A DNA stretch of 64,000 nt from CAWIXB01 sp963839955 (GCA_963839955.1 CAWIXB010000001.1:2604001-2668000); one strand, 5' to 3'; positions 1 through 10,684 are shown, numbered from the stretch's first letter. The notes: generated by a model not told the origin, from the letters alone. Made by a program: numbers and translations.

Positions 1-83
1 ACCCCGATGACCCACGGCTCCACCGGCAGCTCGATCCCCTCGCCACCCTCGACGGCGAACGGGCGAATGGCGGCAGCAATCAT
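1..83 (-). CDS. Start of a small unidentified protein (partial)
   Basis: An open frame begins with ATG at 83 and runs leftwards off the window, giving only 27 residues that start MIAAAIRPFAVEGGEG. The visible part is not enough to assign a family. The acidic stretch followed by a turn to hydrophobic residues (LPVEPWVIG) would suit the N-terminus of a small single-span membrane protein of the kind often seen near nadD in Nocardioides, but this is inference. No clear ribosome binding site precedes the ATG. It lies 26 bases downstream of the unknown gene that follows proB and is on the same strand, so it may share that transcript. Confidence 0.4.
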   Translation of the reverse strand, partial: MIAAAIRPFAVEGGEGIELPVEPWVIG

Positions 84-109
84 GAGGCAAGTCTGGCATG
101 CCGTCACGG

Positions 110-517
110 TCAGAGTGGCCGCACTCCCCCGGCAGGCACCAGAGCAGGCTCCGGGCTGTTCATCGAGCGCTTCTGGTAAGTCGCCCGGTCGACCACCTCG
201 AGGCCGATGACCCGCCAGGACGGCAGCCCTGCAGTGGCGCGATGCTCCCCCCACAGTCGCAGCGCCAGCGCCGCGGCGTCCTCGAGGTCGCGGGCCTCCT
301 CCCAGTAGCGCAGCTCGGCGCGATCGCGCGCGTAGCGGGCCGAGAGCAGGAACGGCCGCTCGTGGGTGAGTCGCTCCAGTCCCTCGCGGATCTCAGCGAC
401 GTCCACGCCCCGGCCGCCCACGGTCAGGGTGACGTGCCACATCGGCGGCGGCTCGCCCTTGGCGCGATGCTCGCTCTTCGTGGCGCCCCTGGTCACCCGC
501 ACTGTGCTCCTCGTCAT
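110..517 (-). CDS. Conserved hypothetical protein coupled to proB
   Basis: A 135-residue soluble protein that I cannot name. It has no signal peptide or membrane segment. A basic N-terminus (about 25 residues) is followed by an alternating strand/helix region with the segments MWHVTLTVGG, ERPFLLSARYA and LRYWEEARDLEDAAALALRLW, which look like a small alpha/beta fold. Its ATG at 517 overlaps the proB stop (ATGA), so the two are probably translationally coupled and cotranscribed. Codon use matches the neighbours, which supports a real gene. In many bacteria proA follows proB; here this gene takes that place. A role linked to proline synthesis is possible only by position. Confidence 0.75.
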   Translation of the reverse strand: MTRSTVRVTRGATKSEHRAKGEPPPMWHVTLTVGGRGVDVAEIREGLERLTHERPFLLSARYARDRAELRYWEEARDLEDAAALALRLWGEHRATAGLPSWRVIGLEVVDRATYQKRSMNSPEPALVPAGGVRPL

Positions 518-1632
518 CGGCGGCGCAGCAGGACGAGATCGTCGCGGTGGACGACCTCGCGGCTGTATGCCGGTCCTCGCTCCCGTGCCAGCTCGCGCGT
601 CGAACGCCCGAGCAGCGCGGGAAGCTCTGTCGCATCAAAGTTGACCAGCCCGCGCGCCACCGCGTGGCCGTTTTGGTCGAGAAGGTCGACAGGATCACCC
701 GCAGCGAACGTGCCCTCGACCGCAGTCACGCCCGCGGGCAAAAGGGACATCCGCTTCTCCACCACGGCGCGCACGGCGCCGGCGTCCAGGCGCAGGCTGC
801 CTCTCGCCGTCGTCGCGTGCGCGAGCCACAGCAGCCGGGTCGTGGACCGACGGGCCGACGGGTGGAAGAGCGTGCCTGTTCGCTCGCCGCGCAACGCCGC
901 GGCGACCGACCGGGCGTGCGTGACGACGGTCGGGATGCCGGCCGAGGCCGCGATATGTCCGGCTTCGACCTTGGTCGCCATGCCGCCGGACCCGACCCCC
1001 GCGGCTCCCGGGCGCCCCAGCGAGACGCCGGCGAGGTCGGACTCCTGGCGTACGTCGGTGAGCAGGCGAGACCCGGGCCCCTCGGGCCGGCCGTCGTAGA
1101 TCCCGTCGACGTCGGAGAGCAGCACGAGCTGGTCGGCGCGGACCAGATGGGCTACCAACGCCGCGAGGCGGTCGTTGTCGCCGACGCGGATCTCGTCGGT
1201 CGCGACCGTGTCGTTCTCGTTGACCACGGGCACCGCGCCCATCTCGAGCAGCCGGTTGAGCGTGCGCTGGGCGTTGCGGTAGTGCGCCCGGCGTACGACG
1301 TCCTCCGCGGTCAGCAGCACCTGCCCGACGGTCAGGCCGTGCCGGGCGAACGCCTCGGTGTAGCGATGCACCAGCACGCCCTGGCCGACGCTGGCCGCAG
1401 CCTGCTGGGTCGCCAGGTCGCGCGGTCGTCGGGCCAGCCCCATCGGCGCGAGGCCTGCCGCGATGGCGCCGGACGAGACGAGCACGATCTCGCGGTCGGC
1501 GTGGCGCACCTCAGCGAGCTCGTCGACGAGCGCGTCGAGCCGCTCACCGTCGAGCCCGCCCGCAGTAGAGGTGAGCGAGGACGAGCCGACCTTCACCACG
1601 ACGCGGCGCGCGGTCGTGGCAGCGGAGGTCAC
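514..1632 (-). CDS. proB: Glutamate 5-kinase
   Basis: ATP-dependent phosphorylation of glutamate to gamma-glutamyl phosphate, the first step of proline synthesis in the cytoplasm. The 372-residue product has the amino-acid kinase fold with KVGSSSL near residues 14-20, VSSGAIAAG near 52-60 and the substrate-site motif NENDTV near 138-143. A C-terminal PUA domain occupies roughly residues 270-360, as in the long bacterial form. I chose the GTG at 1632 because a good GGAGAAGG ribosome site precedes it; the in-frame GTG at 1653 lacks one. It sits 27 bases after obgE and is probably in the rplU-rpmA-obgE-proB transcript. No proA is visible next to it. Confidence 0.95.
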   Translation of the reverse strand: MTSAATTARRVVVKVGSSSLTSTAGGLDGERLDALVDELAEVRHADREIVLVSSGAIAAGLAPMGLARRPRDLATQQAAASVGQGVLVHRYTEAFARHGLTVGQVLLTAEDVVRRAHYRNAQRTLNRLLEMGAVPVVNENDTVATDEIRVGDNDRLAALVAHLVRADQLVLLSDVDGIYDGRPEGPGSRLLTDVRQESDLAGVSLGRPGAAGVGSGGMATKVEAGHIAASAGIPTVVTHARSVAAALRGERTGTLFHPSARRSTTRLLWLAHATTARGSLRLDAGAVRAVVEKRMSLLPAGVTAVEGTFAAGDPVDLLDQNGHAVARGLVNFDATELPALLGRSTRELARERGPAYSREVVHRDDLVLLRRR

Positions 1633-1659
1633 GGCGACCTTCTCCCCGGCCACCGCCGG

Positions 1660-3015
1660 TCACCGACCGTCGAGCCGCCGGTCGGTGCCCCGCGGCCCGC
1701 GAAGAAGCTCCGCGCCCGCGCGCACCGTCGGCTCCCAGTCGAAGACGACAGCCCGCTCACCCTCGCCGACGACGACCTCGGCGCCCTGCTCGGCACCCGC
1801 CTCGACCAGCGCGTCCTCCACACCGAGCCTGGCCAGCCGGTCGCCGAGGTAGCCGACCGCCTCGTCGTTGCTGAAGTCGGTCTGCTGCACCCAGCGGGTC
1901 GGCTTGGCGCCGAGCACGACGAAGCGATCGCCCTGGCGCTTGACGGTGAACCCGCTGTCGTCGACCGCCCGCGGACGCAGCACGATGCGGGTGGCTTCCA
2001 GGTTCGGAGCGGCGTCGCGGGCGGCCCGCACCACCTCCGCCATGCCGAAGGAGAACTCGCGCAGGCCCTCGTGGGTCGCGGCGCTCACAGGGAACACACG
2101 CAGTCCGCGCGCCTCGAGCTCTGCCCGCACCATCTCGGCGATCTCCCGCGCGTCGGGAACGTCGATCTTGTTCAGCGCGACCAGGCGAGGGCGGTCGGCG
2201 AGTCCGCCGTACGCAGCCAGCTCGGCCTCGATCACGTCGAGGTCGGTGAGCGGGTCGCGGCCCGGGTCGATCGTCGCGGCGTCGATCACGTGCACCAGCG
2301 CGCTGCACCGCTCGACGTGGCGGAGGAACTCCAGGCCGAGGCCCTTGCCCTCGCTGGCGCCCGGGATCAGCCCGGGCACGTCGGCGACGGTGAAGCGGGT
2401 CTCGCCGGCCGCGACCACGCCCAGGTTGGGGGCCAGCGTGGTGAACGGATAGTCGGCGATCTTCGGCCGGGCGGCCGAGATCGCGGCGACGAGGCTGGAC
2501 TTGCCGGCACTCGGGAAGCCGACGAGCGCGACATCGGCCACCGTCTTGAGCTCGAGCACGATGTCGGCCCCGCTGCCCGCCTCGCCGAGCAGCGCGAAGC
2601 CTGGCGCCTTGCGGCGGGCCGAGGCCAGCGCCGCGTTGCCCAGGCCGCCGCGACCGCCCTGCGCCACGACGTACGTCGTCCCGGCCCCCACCAGGTCGGC
2701 GAGAACCTCGCCGTCGGCGCTGCGCACGACGGTGCCGTCAGGCACCGGAAGCACCAGGTCCTGCCCGTCCGCGCCGCTGCGGTGCCCGCCCTGGCCAGGC
2801 CGGCCGCTCGTCGCGCGCCGGTGCGGTGAGTGGTGGTAGTCGAGCAGGGTGGTCGTGCTCGGGTCGACGACGAGGCAGACGTCCCCGCCCCGACCGCCGT
2901 TGCCGCCGTCGGGTCCGCCGAGTGGCTTGAACTTCTCCCGGTGCACCGAGGCGCACCCGTGGCCGCCGTCGCCGGCCGCCACGTGCAGGATCACCCGGTC
3001 GACGAACGTCGTCAC
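1660..3015 (-). CDS. obgE: Obg family GTPase (CgtA)
   Basis: Ribosome-associated GTPase acting in 50S subunit assembly and stress responses. The 451-residue product shows the glycine-rich Obg fold at residues 1-160 (GGPDGGNGGRGGD near 33-45), then the G domain with G1 GFPSAGKSS (166-174), the switch/G3 region DVPGLIPGASEGKGLG and G4 NKID. A C-terminal OCT domain follows (about 350-430). The start is GTG at 3015, preceded by AAGGGA; the reading frame stays open further upstream but that part is not Obg-like. It lies downstream of rplU and rpmA, the standard arrangement, and upstream of proB. Slightly short for an actinobacterial Obg but all domains are present. Confidence 0.97.
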   Translation of the reverse strand: MTTFVDRVILHVAAGDGGHGCASVHREKFKPLGGPDGGNGGRGGDVCLVVDPSTTTLLDYHHSPHRRATSGRPGQGGHRSGADGQDLVLPVPDGTVVRSADGEVLADLVGAGTTYVVAQGGRGGLGNAALASARRKAPGFALLGEAGSGADIVLELKTVADVALVGFPSAGKSSLVAAISAARPKIADYPFTTLAPNLGVVAAGETRFTVADVPGLIPGASEGKGLGLEFLRHVERCSALVHVIDAATIDPGRDPLTDLDVIEAELAAYGGLADRPRLVALNKIDVPDAREIAEMVRAELEARGLRVFPVSAATHEGLREFSFGMAEVVRAARDAAPNLEATRIVLRPRAVDDSGFTVKRQGDRFVVLGAKPTRWVQQTDFSNDEAVGYLGDRLARLGVEDALVEAGAEQGAEVVVGEGERAVVFDWEPTVRAGAELLRGPRGTDRRLDGR

Positions 3016-3109
3016 GGCGGATCCCTTCGCAGCTGCGGTGAAGAAGCAACGGGGACCACAGCTGCTGCCGTGGTCCCCTCGTGTCGCTCTCGCGTGGTGG
3101 TCGGCGCGT

Positions 3110-3367
3110 CTACTCCGCGGCCACGACGATGTTGACGACCTTGCGGCCGCGACGCCGGCCGAACTCCACGGCGCCGGGGGCCAGCGCGAACAGCGTGTCG
3201 TCGCCGCCGCGACCGACGTTGAGGCCGGGGTGGAAGTGGGTTCCGCGCTGGCGCACGATGATCTCGCCGGCGTTGACCAGCTGACCGCCGAAGCGCTTGA
3301 CGCCGAGCCGCTGGGAGTTGGAGTCACGCCCGTTGCGGCTGGACGACGCGCCCTTCTTGTGTGCCAT
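3110..3367 (-). CDS. rpmA: 50S ribosomal protein L27
   Basis: Large-subunit ribosomal protein whose N-terminus reaches the peptidyl-transferase centre. The 85-residue product begins MAHKKGASSSRNGRDSNSQR and carries the conserved GTHFHPGLNVGRGGDDTLFA block, so the family is certain and the length is normal. The N-terminus begins directly with the mature-like AHKKG sequence and has no Firmicutes-type cleaved extension. It follows rplU by 19 bases and precedes obgE by 94 bases on the same strand, forming the usual L21-L27-Obg operon. Confidence 0.98.
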   Translation of the reverse strand: MAHKKGASSSRNGRDSNSQRLGVKRFGGQLVNAGEIIVRQRGTHFHPGLNVGRGGDDTLFALAPGAVEFGRRRGRKVVNIVVAAE

Positions 3368-3386
3368 CTCGCTGCCTACGCTTTCG

Positions 3387-3713
3387 TTACTTGCCGGCGT
3401 CGATGCCGGTGACCTTGACCTGCGTCAGCTTCTGACGGTGGCCCTGGCGCTTGCGGTAGCCGGTCTTGTTCTTGAACTTGAGGATGTCGATCTTGGGGCC
3501 CTTGGTGCCGCGGACGATCTCGACGGTGACCGTGGCCTTGGCGAGCGCGGAGCGGTCGCTGGTCACCTGCTCGCCGTCGACGAGCAGCAGCACCGGCAGC
3601 TCAACGGAGGCACCGGGGTCGGCGTGCAGCTGGTCGATCTCGAGGACGTCGCCGACGGCGACCTTCTCCTGGCGCCCACCAGCACGGACGATCGCGTACA
3701 CCGCGGAACTCAC
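3387..3713 (-). CDS. rplU: 50S ribosomal protein L21
   Basis: Large-subunit ribosomal protein that binds 23S rRNA with L20. The product (up to 108 residues) has the family core YAIVRAGGRQEKVAVGDVLEID and the C-terminal KTGYRKRQGHRQKLTQVKV block. Two GTG starts are possible. GTG at 3713 has AAGGA only about two bases upstream, which is very close. GTG at 3701 gives a protein starting VYAIVRAGG, as most L21 proteins do, with the same AAGGA about 14 bases away. The longer form is given here but the shorter one may be right. It is the first gene of the rplU-rpmA-obgE-proB group. Confidence 0.95.
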   Translation of the reverse strand: MSSAVYAIVRAGGRQEKVAVGDVLEIDQLHADPGASVELPVLLLVDGEQVTSDRSALAKATVTVEIVRGTKGPKIDILKFKNKTGYRKRQGHRQKLTQVKVTGIDAGK

Positions 3714-3807
3714 TTTCCTTCACTCGATCGAGGGCCCGCGGGACGCGCCGACGAGGGCGCACGCGGATGAGGTGCACGAGGCACCGAAGGTCAAGAGTAC
3801 GAACGGC

Positions 3808-3834
3808 GGGCCGACCCGGTCAAACCGGCGGCCC
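3808..3834 (-). terminator. Probable terminator after rne
   Basis: A stem-loop of GGGCCG + CCGGT, loop of 3, ACCGG + CGGCCC (with two unpaired bases on one side) starts about 10 bases past the rne stop codon. There is no long U-tract, as is common in actinobacteria. It separates rne from the rplU operon. Confidence 0.55.
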
Positions 3835-3843
3835 CCCGCCCGC

Positions 3844-6510
3844 TCAGCGGGTCGTCGTGCTGCGGGTCGCCCGCCTGCGCCGGCGCGGTGCAGGCGTCGC
3901 CGACTCGAGCGGCTCGACCGGGTCGCTGCCCAGCGTGGCCGGCTCGACGGGGTCCTCCACGGCCACCGGTGAGTCCTCGACCGCCTCGGGCTCCCCAGGC
4001 GATTCAGGCGATTCAGGCGATACAGGCGAGGCTTCGCCGTTCCCGGCGCCTCGCGAGCCGCCCTTGGCCGCCGCGACCTTGGCAGTGCCGGTCTTGGACG
4101 AGCCCTTGGCAGATCCTCCTCTGGACGAACCCTTGCCGCGGCCGCCGCCCTTGCGCTCCCCGCCCGAGCCGTTGCTCTTGGTCTCGACCGGGTCGGCGTG
4201 GATGTGCACGCCCCGGCCGTTGCAGTGCTCGCAGGTCTCCGAGAACGCCTCGAAGAGTCCCTGGCCGACCCGCTTGCGGGTCATCTGGACCAGACCAAGA
4301 GAGGTGACCTCGGCGACCTGGTGCTTCGTCCGGTCACGGCCCAGGCACTCGAGCAGCCGACGCATCACCAGCTCGCGGTTGGTCTCGAGCACCATGTCGA
4401 TGAAGTCGATGACGATGATGCCGCCGAGGTCGCGCAGCCGCATCTGGCGCACGATCTCCTCGGCCGCCTCGAGGTTGTTCTTGGTCACCGTCTCCTCGAG
4501 GTTGCCACCCGAGCCGGTGAACTTTCCGGTGTTGACGTCGACGACCACCATCGCCTCGGTACGGTCGATGACGAGGTAGCCACCACTGGGCAGCCACACC
4601 TTTCGGTCGAGCGCCTTGGTGAGCTGCTCGTCGATGCGGTGAGCACTGAAGACGTCCTGCTCGTCGGTCCAGCGCGACAGCCGCTCGCGCAGGTCGGGCG
4701 CGACGTGCGAGAGATAGGGCTCAAGCGTGGTCCAGGCCTCGTCGCCCGACACGACCAGCTTGGCGAAGTCCTCGTTGAAGATGTCACGGACCACGCGGAT
4801 CGAGAGGTCGGGCTCGCCGTAGAGGAGGGCGGGCGCGGACGCCTTCTTCGCCTTCTTCTCGATGTCCTCCCACTGCGCCGTCAGCCGCGAGACGTCGCGT
4901 GAGAGCTCCTCTTCGCTGGCCCCCTCCGACGCGGTCCGGACGATGACGCCGGCTCCCTCGGGGACGACCTTCTTGAGGATGGCCTTCAGGCGCGACCGCT
5001 CCGTCTCGGGGAGCTTGCGGCTGATGCCGGTCATCGACCCGCCGGGCACGTAGACGAGGTAGCGACCGGCGAGGGAGACCTGGCTGGTGAGCCTGGCGCC
5101 CTTGTGGCCCATCGGGTCCTTGGTCACCTGAACGAGGACCGGGTCCCCCGACTTGAGCGCCTGCTCGATGCGCTTGGGCTGACCGTCCAGCCCTGCCGCG
5201 TCCCAGTTGACCTCGCCTGCGTAGAGCACGGCGTTGCGGCCCTTGCCCACGTCGACGAACGCGGCCTCCATCGACGGCAGCACGTTCTGCACCTTGCCGA
5301 GATAGACGTTGCCGACCAGACCGTCCGACGAGGCGGTGCTCACGTAGTGCTCGACGAGGACCTCGTCCTCGAGCACGGCGATCTGGGTGCGCTGGCCGTT
5401 CTGCCGCACGACCATCATGCGGTCGACGGCCTCGCGCCGGGCCAGGAACTCCGACTCGGTGATGATCGGCGGGCGTCGGCGGCCCTGCTCGCGGCCTTCG
5501 CGCCGGCGCTGCTTCTTGGCCTCGAGCCGGGTCGAGCCTCGCACCGAGTGCACGCTCTCGTCGTCGGAGTCACGCCCGCCGCCGCCGTCACGCCCGCCGC
5601 CGCCGCTGCTGCGACTCCTCGTGCTCTTGCGCGGCTCGCGGACGCGCACGACCGTGTTGGGCGGGTCGTCGGGCTCGAGCTCGGCGGCGTCCTCGCTGCC
5701 TCCGCGCCGGCGCCGGCGACGCCGTCGCCGCGACGTGGCGCTCTCGCCCGTCTCGTCGCCGGTCTGCTCGTCGCCGGGCTGCTCGTCGGTCGCGCCATCG
5801 CCACTCGGCCGATCGTCGCTCGCCGAGCCGCTCTCGGTCGTCTCCTCGTCCTCGCCCTCGGAGCCGGTCGCGCGTCCCGAGCGGCCGCGGCCGCGCCGGC
5901 CACGCCCGCCGCGGCGCCGTTTCCGCTCGCCGCCGGGCTCCTCGGCGTCGTCCTGGCCCTCGTCGCGGTTCGCCTCCGTGGCCTCTGCCGGGGCGTCCTC
6001 GGCGTCCGTCGTGTCGTCGCTGGCCTTACCGCTGCTGCTCGCGGTACGCCGGCGTCGGCCGGGCGTGACCGCGGCCTCGGGTGCCTGGAAGAGCAGCCCC
6101 GCCGCCGGAGGCGCTGCCGCCGCTGCCGCTGCGTCCGGGGCGGCCTGGTCGTGCGCCGACTCGTGGGGGGGTGTGCTGGGTGCCGCGCTCGGGGCGGTGG
6201 TCTTCTTGCGGGTCCGCTTGGCCGGCGTGCGGCTCGGTGTCTCGTCCGCGGGACTCTCGGCGGCTGCGGACTCGTCAGTGGTCTTCGCGGCGGCCTTCTT
6301 GGTCGCCTTCTTCGTGGCCTTCGTGGCCTTCGTGGCCGCCTTCGTCGCCTTGGCGGTCTTCGCCGTGCGGCGCGGTGCCTCCGCGGAAGGGGCGTCGGTT
6401 GCCGGCGCCGGCGGACCCGCGGGCCGGCTGGCGGCCCGGCGGCGCCGCGGTCGGGCGCCCGTCTCAGTTGTCGTGTCTTCTTCTGTCGTCGTGGGCTCGG
6501 TGTCGAGCAT
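3844..6510 (-). CDS. rne: Ribonuclease E/G family endoribonuclease
   Basis: Single-strand endoribonuclease for rRNA maturation and mRNA decay. The 888-residue protein has a long N-terminal low-complexity arm (about residues 1-360: Lys/Ala/Thr repeats, then Arg-rich and acidic blocks). The catalytic core follows: an S1 domain near 370-480, DNase-I-like motifs with the metal-binding Asp residues in VVVDVNTGKFTG (near 656) and IIVIDFIDM (near 700), and a zinc link CEHC near 760. A disordered tail of about 120 residues with an SPE repeat ends it. I start at ATG 6510 (GGGAGA upstream); the open frame extends to 6882 but overlaps the next gene and is not RNase-like. The arms flanking the core are typical of actinobacterial RNase E. 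Confidence 0.95.
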   Translation of the reverse strand: MLDTEPTTTEEDTTTETGARPRRRRAASRPAGPPAPATDAPSAEAPRRTAKTAKATKAATKATKATKKATKKAAAKTTDESAAAESPADETPSRTPAKRTRKKTTAPSAAPSTPPHESAHDQAAPDAAAAAAAPPAAGLLFQAPEAAVTPGRRRRTASSSGKASDDTTDAEDAPAEATEANRDEGQDDAEEPGGERKRRRGGRGRRGRGRSGRATGSEGEDEETTESGSASDDRPSGDGATDEQPGDEQTGDETGESATSRRRRRRRRRGGSEDAAELEPDDPPNTVVRVREPRKSTRSRSSGGGGRDGGGGRDSDDESVHSVRGSTRLEAKKQRRREGREQGRRRPPIITESEFLARREAVDRMMVVRQNGQRTQIAVLEDEVLVEHYVSTASSDGLVGNVYLGKVQNVLPSMEAAFVDVGKGRNAVLYAGEVNWDAAGLDGQPKRIEQALKSGDPVLVQVTKDPMGHKGARLTSQVSLAGRYLVYVPGGSMTGISRKLPETERSRLKAILKKVVPEGAGVIVRTASEGASEEELSRDVSRLTAQWEDIEKKAKKASAPALLYGEPDLSIRVVRDIFNEDFAKLVVSGDEAWTTLEPYLSHVAPDLRERLSRWTDEQDVFSAHRIDEQLTKALDRKVWLPSGGYLVIDRTEAMVVVDVNTGKFTGSGGNLEETVTKNNLEAAEEIVRQMRLRDLGGIIVIDFIDMVLETNRELVMRRLLECLGRDRTKHQVAEVTSLGLVQMTRKRVGQGLFEAFSETCEHCNGRGVHIHADPVETKSNGSGGERKGGGRGKGSSRGGSAKGSSKTGTAKVAAAKGGSRGAGNGEASPVSPESPESPGEPEAVEDSPVAVEDPVEPATLGSDPVEPLESATPAPRRRRRATRSTTTR

Positions 6511-6570
6511 CCGGGTTGGTCTCCCGTCTACGTTCCCGGGCGCTCGTGGCGCGGCCCGCCGGTGGCAGCG

Positions 6571-6588
6571 CCAGCACGTGGGTGCTGG
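6571..6588 (-). promoter_or_regulatory. Hairpin in the region upstream of rne
   Basis: CCAGCAC, a four-base loop and GTGCTGG form a perfect 7-bp stem 61 bases before the rne start. In the 170-base gap between rne and the DUF2344 gene it is one of two hairpins. It could lie in the rne leader; no function can be read from the sequence. Confidence 0.35.
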
Positions 6589-6639
6589 TCGCCTCCGGCG
6601 GCCGTCGTACGTCGCCGCACGGGAACTGTTGTCTCGTGC

Positions 6640-6659
6640 CCGTCCGCTCCTGCGGACGG
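6640..6659 (-). terminator. Probable terminator after the DUF2344 gene
   Basis: A perfect 7-bp stem (CCGTCCG / CGGACGG) with a six-base loop begins about 20 bases past the stop codon of the DUF2344/TIGR03936-type gene and before rne. Confidence 0.45.
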
Positions 6660-6680
6660 AAGTGTGTCTGGGTGCGCCGT

Positions 6681-7430
6681 TCAGGCGCCGTCGGCGTCCC
6701 TGTCCGGTGCCAGTGGATCGGACACCGTGCCGGAATGCTCGTCGTACGGCCCCTGCGCCAGCCTGGTGACCGCGGGGGTCACGGGCGGCGCGAGGTCGCC
6801 GGTACGCGAGAGTCCGGCGAGGACGTCGTCGGGTCGTACGGCCGGAGTGACCTGCCTTACAACCATTTCCAGTATCGCACACAGGGGCGAAGGGCCCTCC
6901 TCGGCGCGCTGCCCCGCCCCCCGCTCGGCCCGGTCGTCAGCGGCGACCTCGAGGCGCAGCGTCGCCTCGCGTGCATCGAACGTGCGCAGCCCGTTCTTGG
7001 TCATCCGGGACACCTCGACCCGTTCGGCCGCCAGGTAGGCCCCGACCGCGGCCGCCGCCTGCTCGCGAGAGACGCCCGGGAGGCGCACCTCCCAGACCGA
7101 GGCCTGCATCCGGTCGGCCAGCCCGCCGGCGCGCGCCTCCACCACCTCCAGCACGTCCAGGTCGGCGGGCAGCGCCGCGTCCAGGGCGGCGCGGAGCCGG
7201 TCGGGGTCGCATCGCTGCGCGACGGCGATCTCGAGGTACTCGGCCTCGCTGGCGACCCCGGTCGGCGCCGCGCCCGCGTAGGACACCTTCGGGTGCGGCG
7301 AGAAGCCGGCCGAGTAGGCCATCGGCACCTCGGCGCGGCGCAGTGCGCGTTCGAAGGCACGCTGGAAGTCGCGGTGGCTGGAGAAGCGCAGGCGGCCCCT
7401 CTTCGCGTAGTGCAAACGCAGCCGCTGCAC
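6681..7430 (-). CDS. TIGR03936 family radical-SAM-linked protein (DUF2344)
   Basis: A 249-residue protein of the DUF2344/TIGR03936 family, which always accompanies the TIGR03960 radical SAM protein encoded just upstream here. Diagnostic segments are RLRLHYAKRGRLRFSSHRD at the N-terminus and MAYSAGFSPHPKVSYA near residues 40-55. The biochemical role of the pair is not established; RNA modification has been proposed because of neighbours such as rne. The GTG at 7430 is the only reasonable start in frame: upstream codons offer no ATG, GTG or TTG near the end of the preceding gene. The ribosome site is weak, so translation may depend on the upstream gene. The C-terminus (from about residue 190) is variable. 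Confidence 0.85.
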   Translation of the reverse strand: MQRLRLHYAKRGRLRFSSHRDFQRAFERALRRAEVPMAYSAGFSPHPKVSYAGAAPTGVASEAEYLEIAVAQRCDPDRLRAALDAALPADLDVLEVVEARAGGLADRMQASVWEVRLPGVSREQAAAAVGAYLAAERVEVSRMTKNGLRTFDAREATLRLEVAADDRAERGAGQRAEEGPSPLCAILEMVVRQVTPAVRPDDVLAGLSRTGDLAPPVTPAVTRLAQGPYDEHSGTVSDPLAPDRDADGA

Positions 7431-7471
7431 CGCGGGCGGCGGCGGGGGCCCCGTGGGCTGTCTGGCCAGGG

Positions 7472-9436
<1,965 letters not shown>

Positions 9437-9456
9437 GGCGGAGGACCTCGGCTGCG

Positions 9457-9479
9457 CTGGGGAAAGGCGGTCGCCCCAG
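9457..9479 (-). terminator. Possible terminator after rodA
   Basis: CTGGGG and CCCCAG pair across 11 bases, and an inner GGCG/CGCC can also form, 11 bases past the rodA stop. It lies in the 54-base gap before the radical SAM gene. Confidence 0.4.
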
Positions 9480-9490
9480 GGTAACCCGGC

Positions 9491-10684
9491 TCAGGCGTAG
9501 CGGCGCATATGCACGTTCTGGAGCAGGCCGATCGCCAGCATGTTCGCGAACATCGACGAGCCGCCGTACGAGACGAACGGCAACGGCACCCCCGTGACCG
9601 GCATGATGCCCAGCGTCATGCCGATGTTCTCGAACGCCTGGAAGGCGAACCAGCAGACGATGCCGGTGGCGACGAGGCGGCCGAAGAGGTCATCCGCTCG
9701 CGTGGCGATGCGGCAGGCCCGCCACAGCACGATGGCGACCAGGAGGATCACCCCGCCCGCGCCGAGGAACCCCAGCTCCTCGCCGGCGACCGTGAAGATG
9801 AAGTCCGTCTGCTGCGCCGGCACGAACTTGCCCTGGGTCTGCGCGCCCTCGAAGAGACCCTGGCCGTCCACGCCGCCCGAGCCCACCGCGATGAGCGCCT
9901 GCCGCGAGTTGTAGCTCGCGCCCTTGGGGTCGGCGGTCGGGTCGTAGAACGCCCGGAAGCGGTCAAGCTGGTAGTCGGCGAGCACGCCCGCCTGGATCAC
10001 CACGGCCGCCACGGCGACGGCGCCGGCCACCAGCCCAACCACCCACCGGAGGTGGGCGCCGGAGACAGCGACCAGACCGAGAACGAGGGCGGACACGACG
10101 AGCGCGGTGCCGAGGTCTGGCTGGAGCATCACGAGCGAGAGCGGTACGGCTGCGACGGCAAGGGCGACCAGGACGTCGACGTCGCGCGGCTCGTCCTCCG
10201 CGTCGCGCTTCTCGGCGAGCAGCATCGACATGCCGACGACGAGTGCGACCTTCGCGAACTCGGAGGGCTGGATGGAGAAGCCCGCGGGCAGGACGATCCA
10301 CGAGTGCGAGCCGTTGATCGTGGTGCCCAGTGGCGACAGCACAGCGATCAGACCGCAGATCGAAAGGACATAGAGCACCGGCGCGTAGGCGCGCAGCAGC
10401 CGGTAGTCGAACAGCGAGGCGGCGAGCGCGAGAAGCAAGCCGATGCCGACGTTGAGCACGTGCTTCTTGAGGAACCCCGTCGGGTCAGCGCCCGAGTCGA
10501 TGGCCGGTTGCTTGGTGGCCGACCACACCAGGGCGGCACCCACCGCACACAGTCCGAGCACCGCGAGCAGCAGAGGCCAGTCGAGGCGCCGCAGCGGCGA
10601 GTCGCGGGCAAACAACCAACCGTGACTGCTGGGCCTGTGCACCGTGTTGTGCGTGTACGACGCGGGTCCGTACTGGGTTCTCAC
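9491..10684 (-). CDS. rodA: Rod-shape determining SEDS glycosyltransferase RodA
   Basis: Membrane peptidoglycan polymerase of the SEDS family that works with PBP2 (mrdA) in lateral wall growth. The 397-residue protein has about ten membrane segments and the family signatures LQPDLGTALV, GVDGQGLFEG and the C-terminal GVPLPFVSYGGSSM. The GTG at 10684 overlaps the mrdA stop (GTGA), so synthesis with PBP2 is translationally coupled; this start is chosen for that reason although the frame is open far upstream inside mrdA. It is the last gene of the mreB-mreC-mreD-mrdA-rodA cluster. Confidence 0.96.
   Translation of the reverse strand: MRTQYGPASYTHNTVHRPSSHGWLFARDSPLRRLDWPLLLAVLGLCAVGAALVWSATKQPAIDSGADPTGFLKKHVLNVGIGLLLALAASLFDYRLLRAYAPVLYVLSICGLIAVLSPLGTTINGSHSWIVLPAGFSIQPSEFAKVALVVGMSMLLAEKRDAEDEPRDVDVLVALAVAAVPLSLVMLQPDLGTALVVSALVLGLVAVSGAHLRWVVGLVAGAVAVAAVVIQAGVLADYQLDRFRAFYDPTADPKGASYNSRQALIAVGSGGVDGQGLFEGAQTQGKFVPAQQTDFIFTVAGEELGFLGAGGVILLVAIVLWRACRIATRADDLFGRLVATGIVCWFAFQAFENIGMTLGIMPVTGVPLPFVSYGGSSMFANMLAIGLLQNVHMRRYA

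Noticed and set aside
547..2829. A 760-codon open frame on the plus strand opposite obgE and proB
   Set aside because: It is a GC-rich antisense shadow: low-complexity Arg/Ala/Gly-rich product with no recognisable domain, opposite two certain genes.
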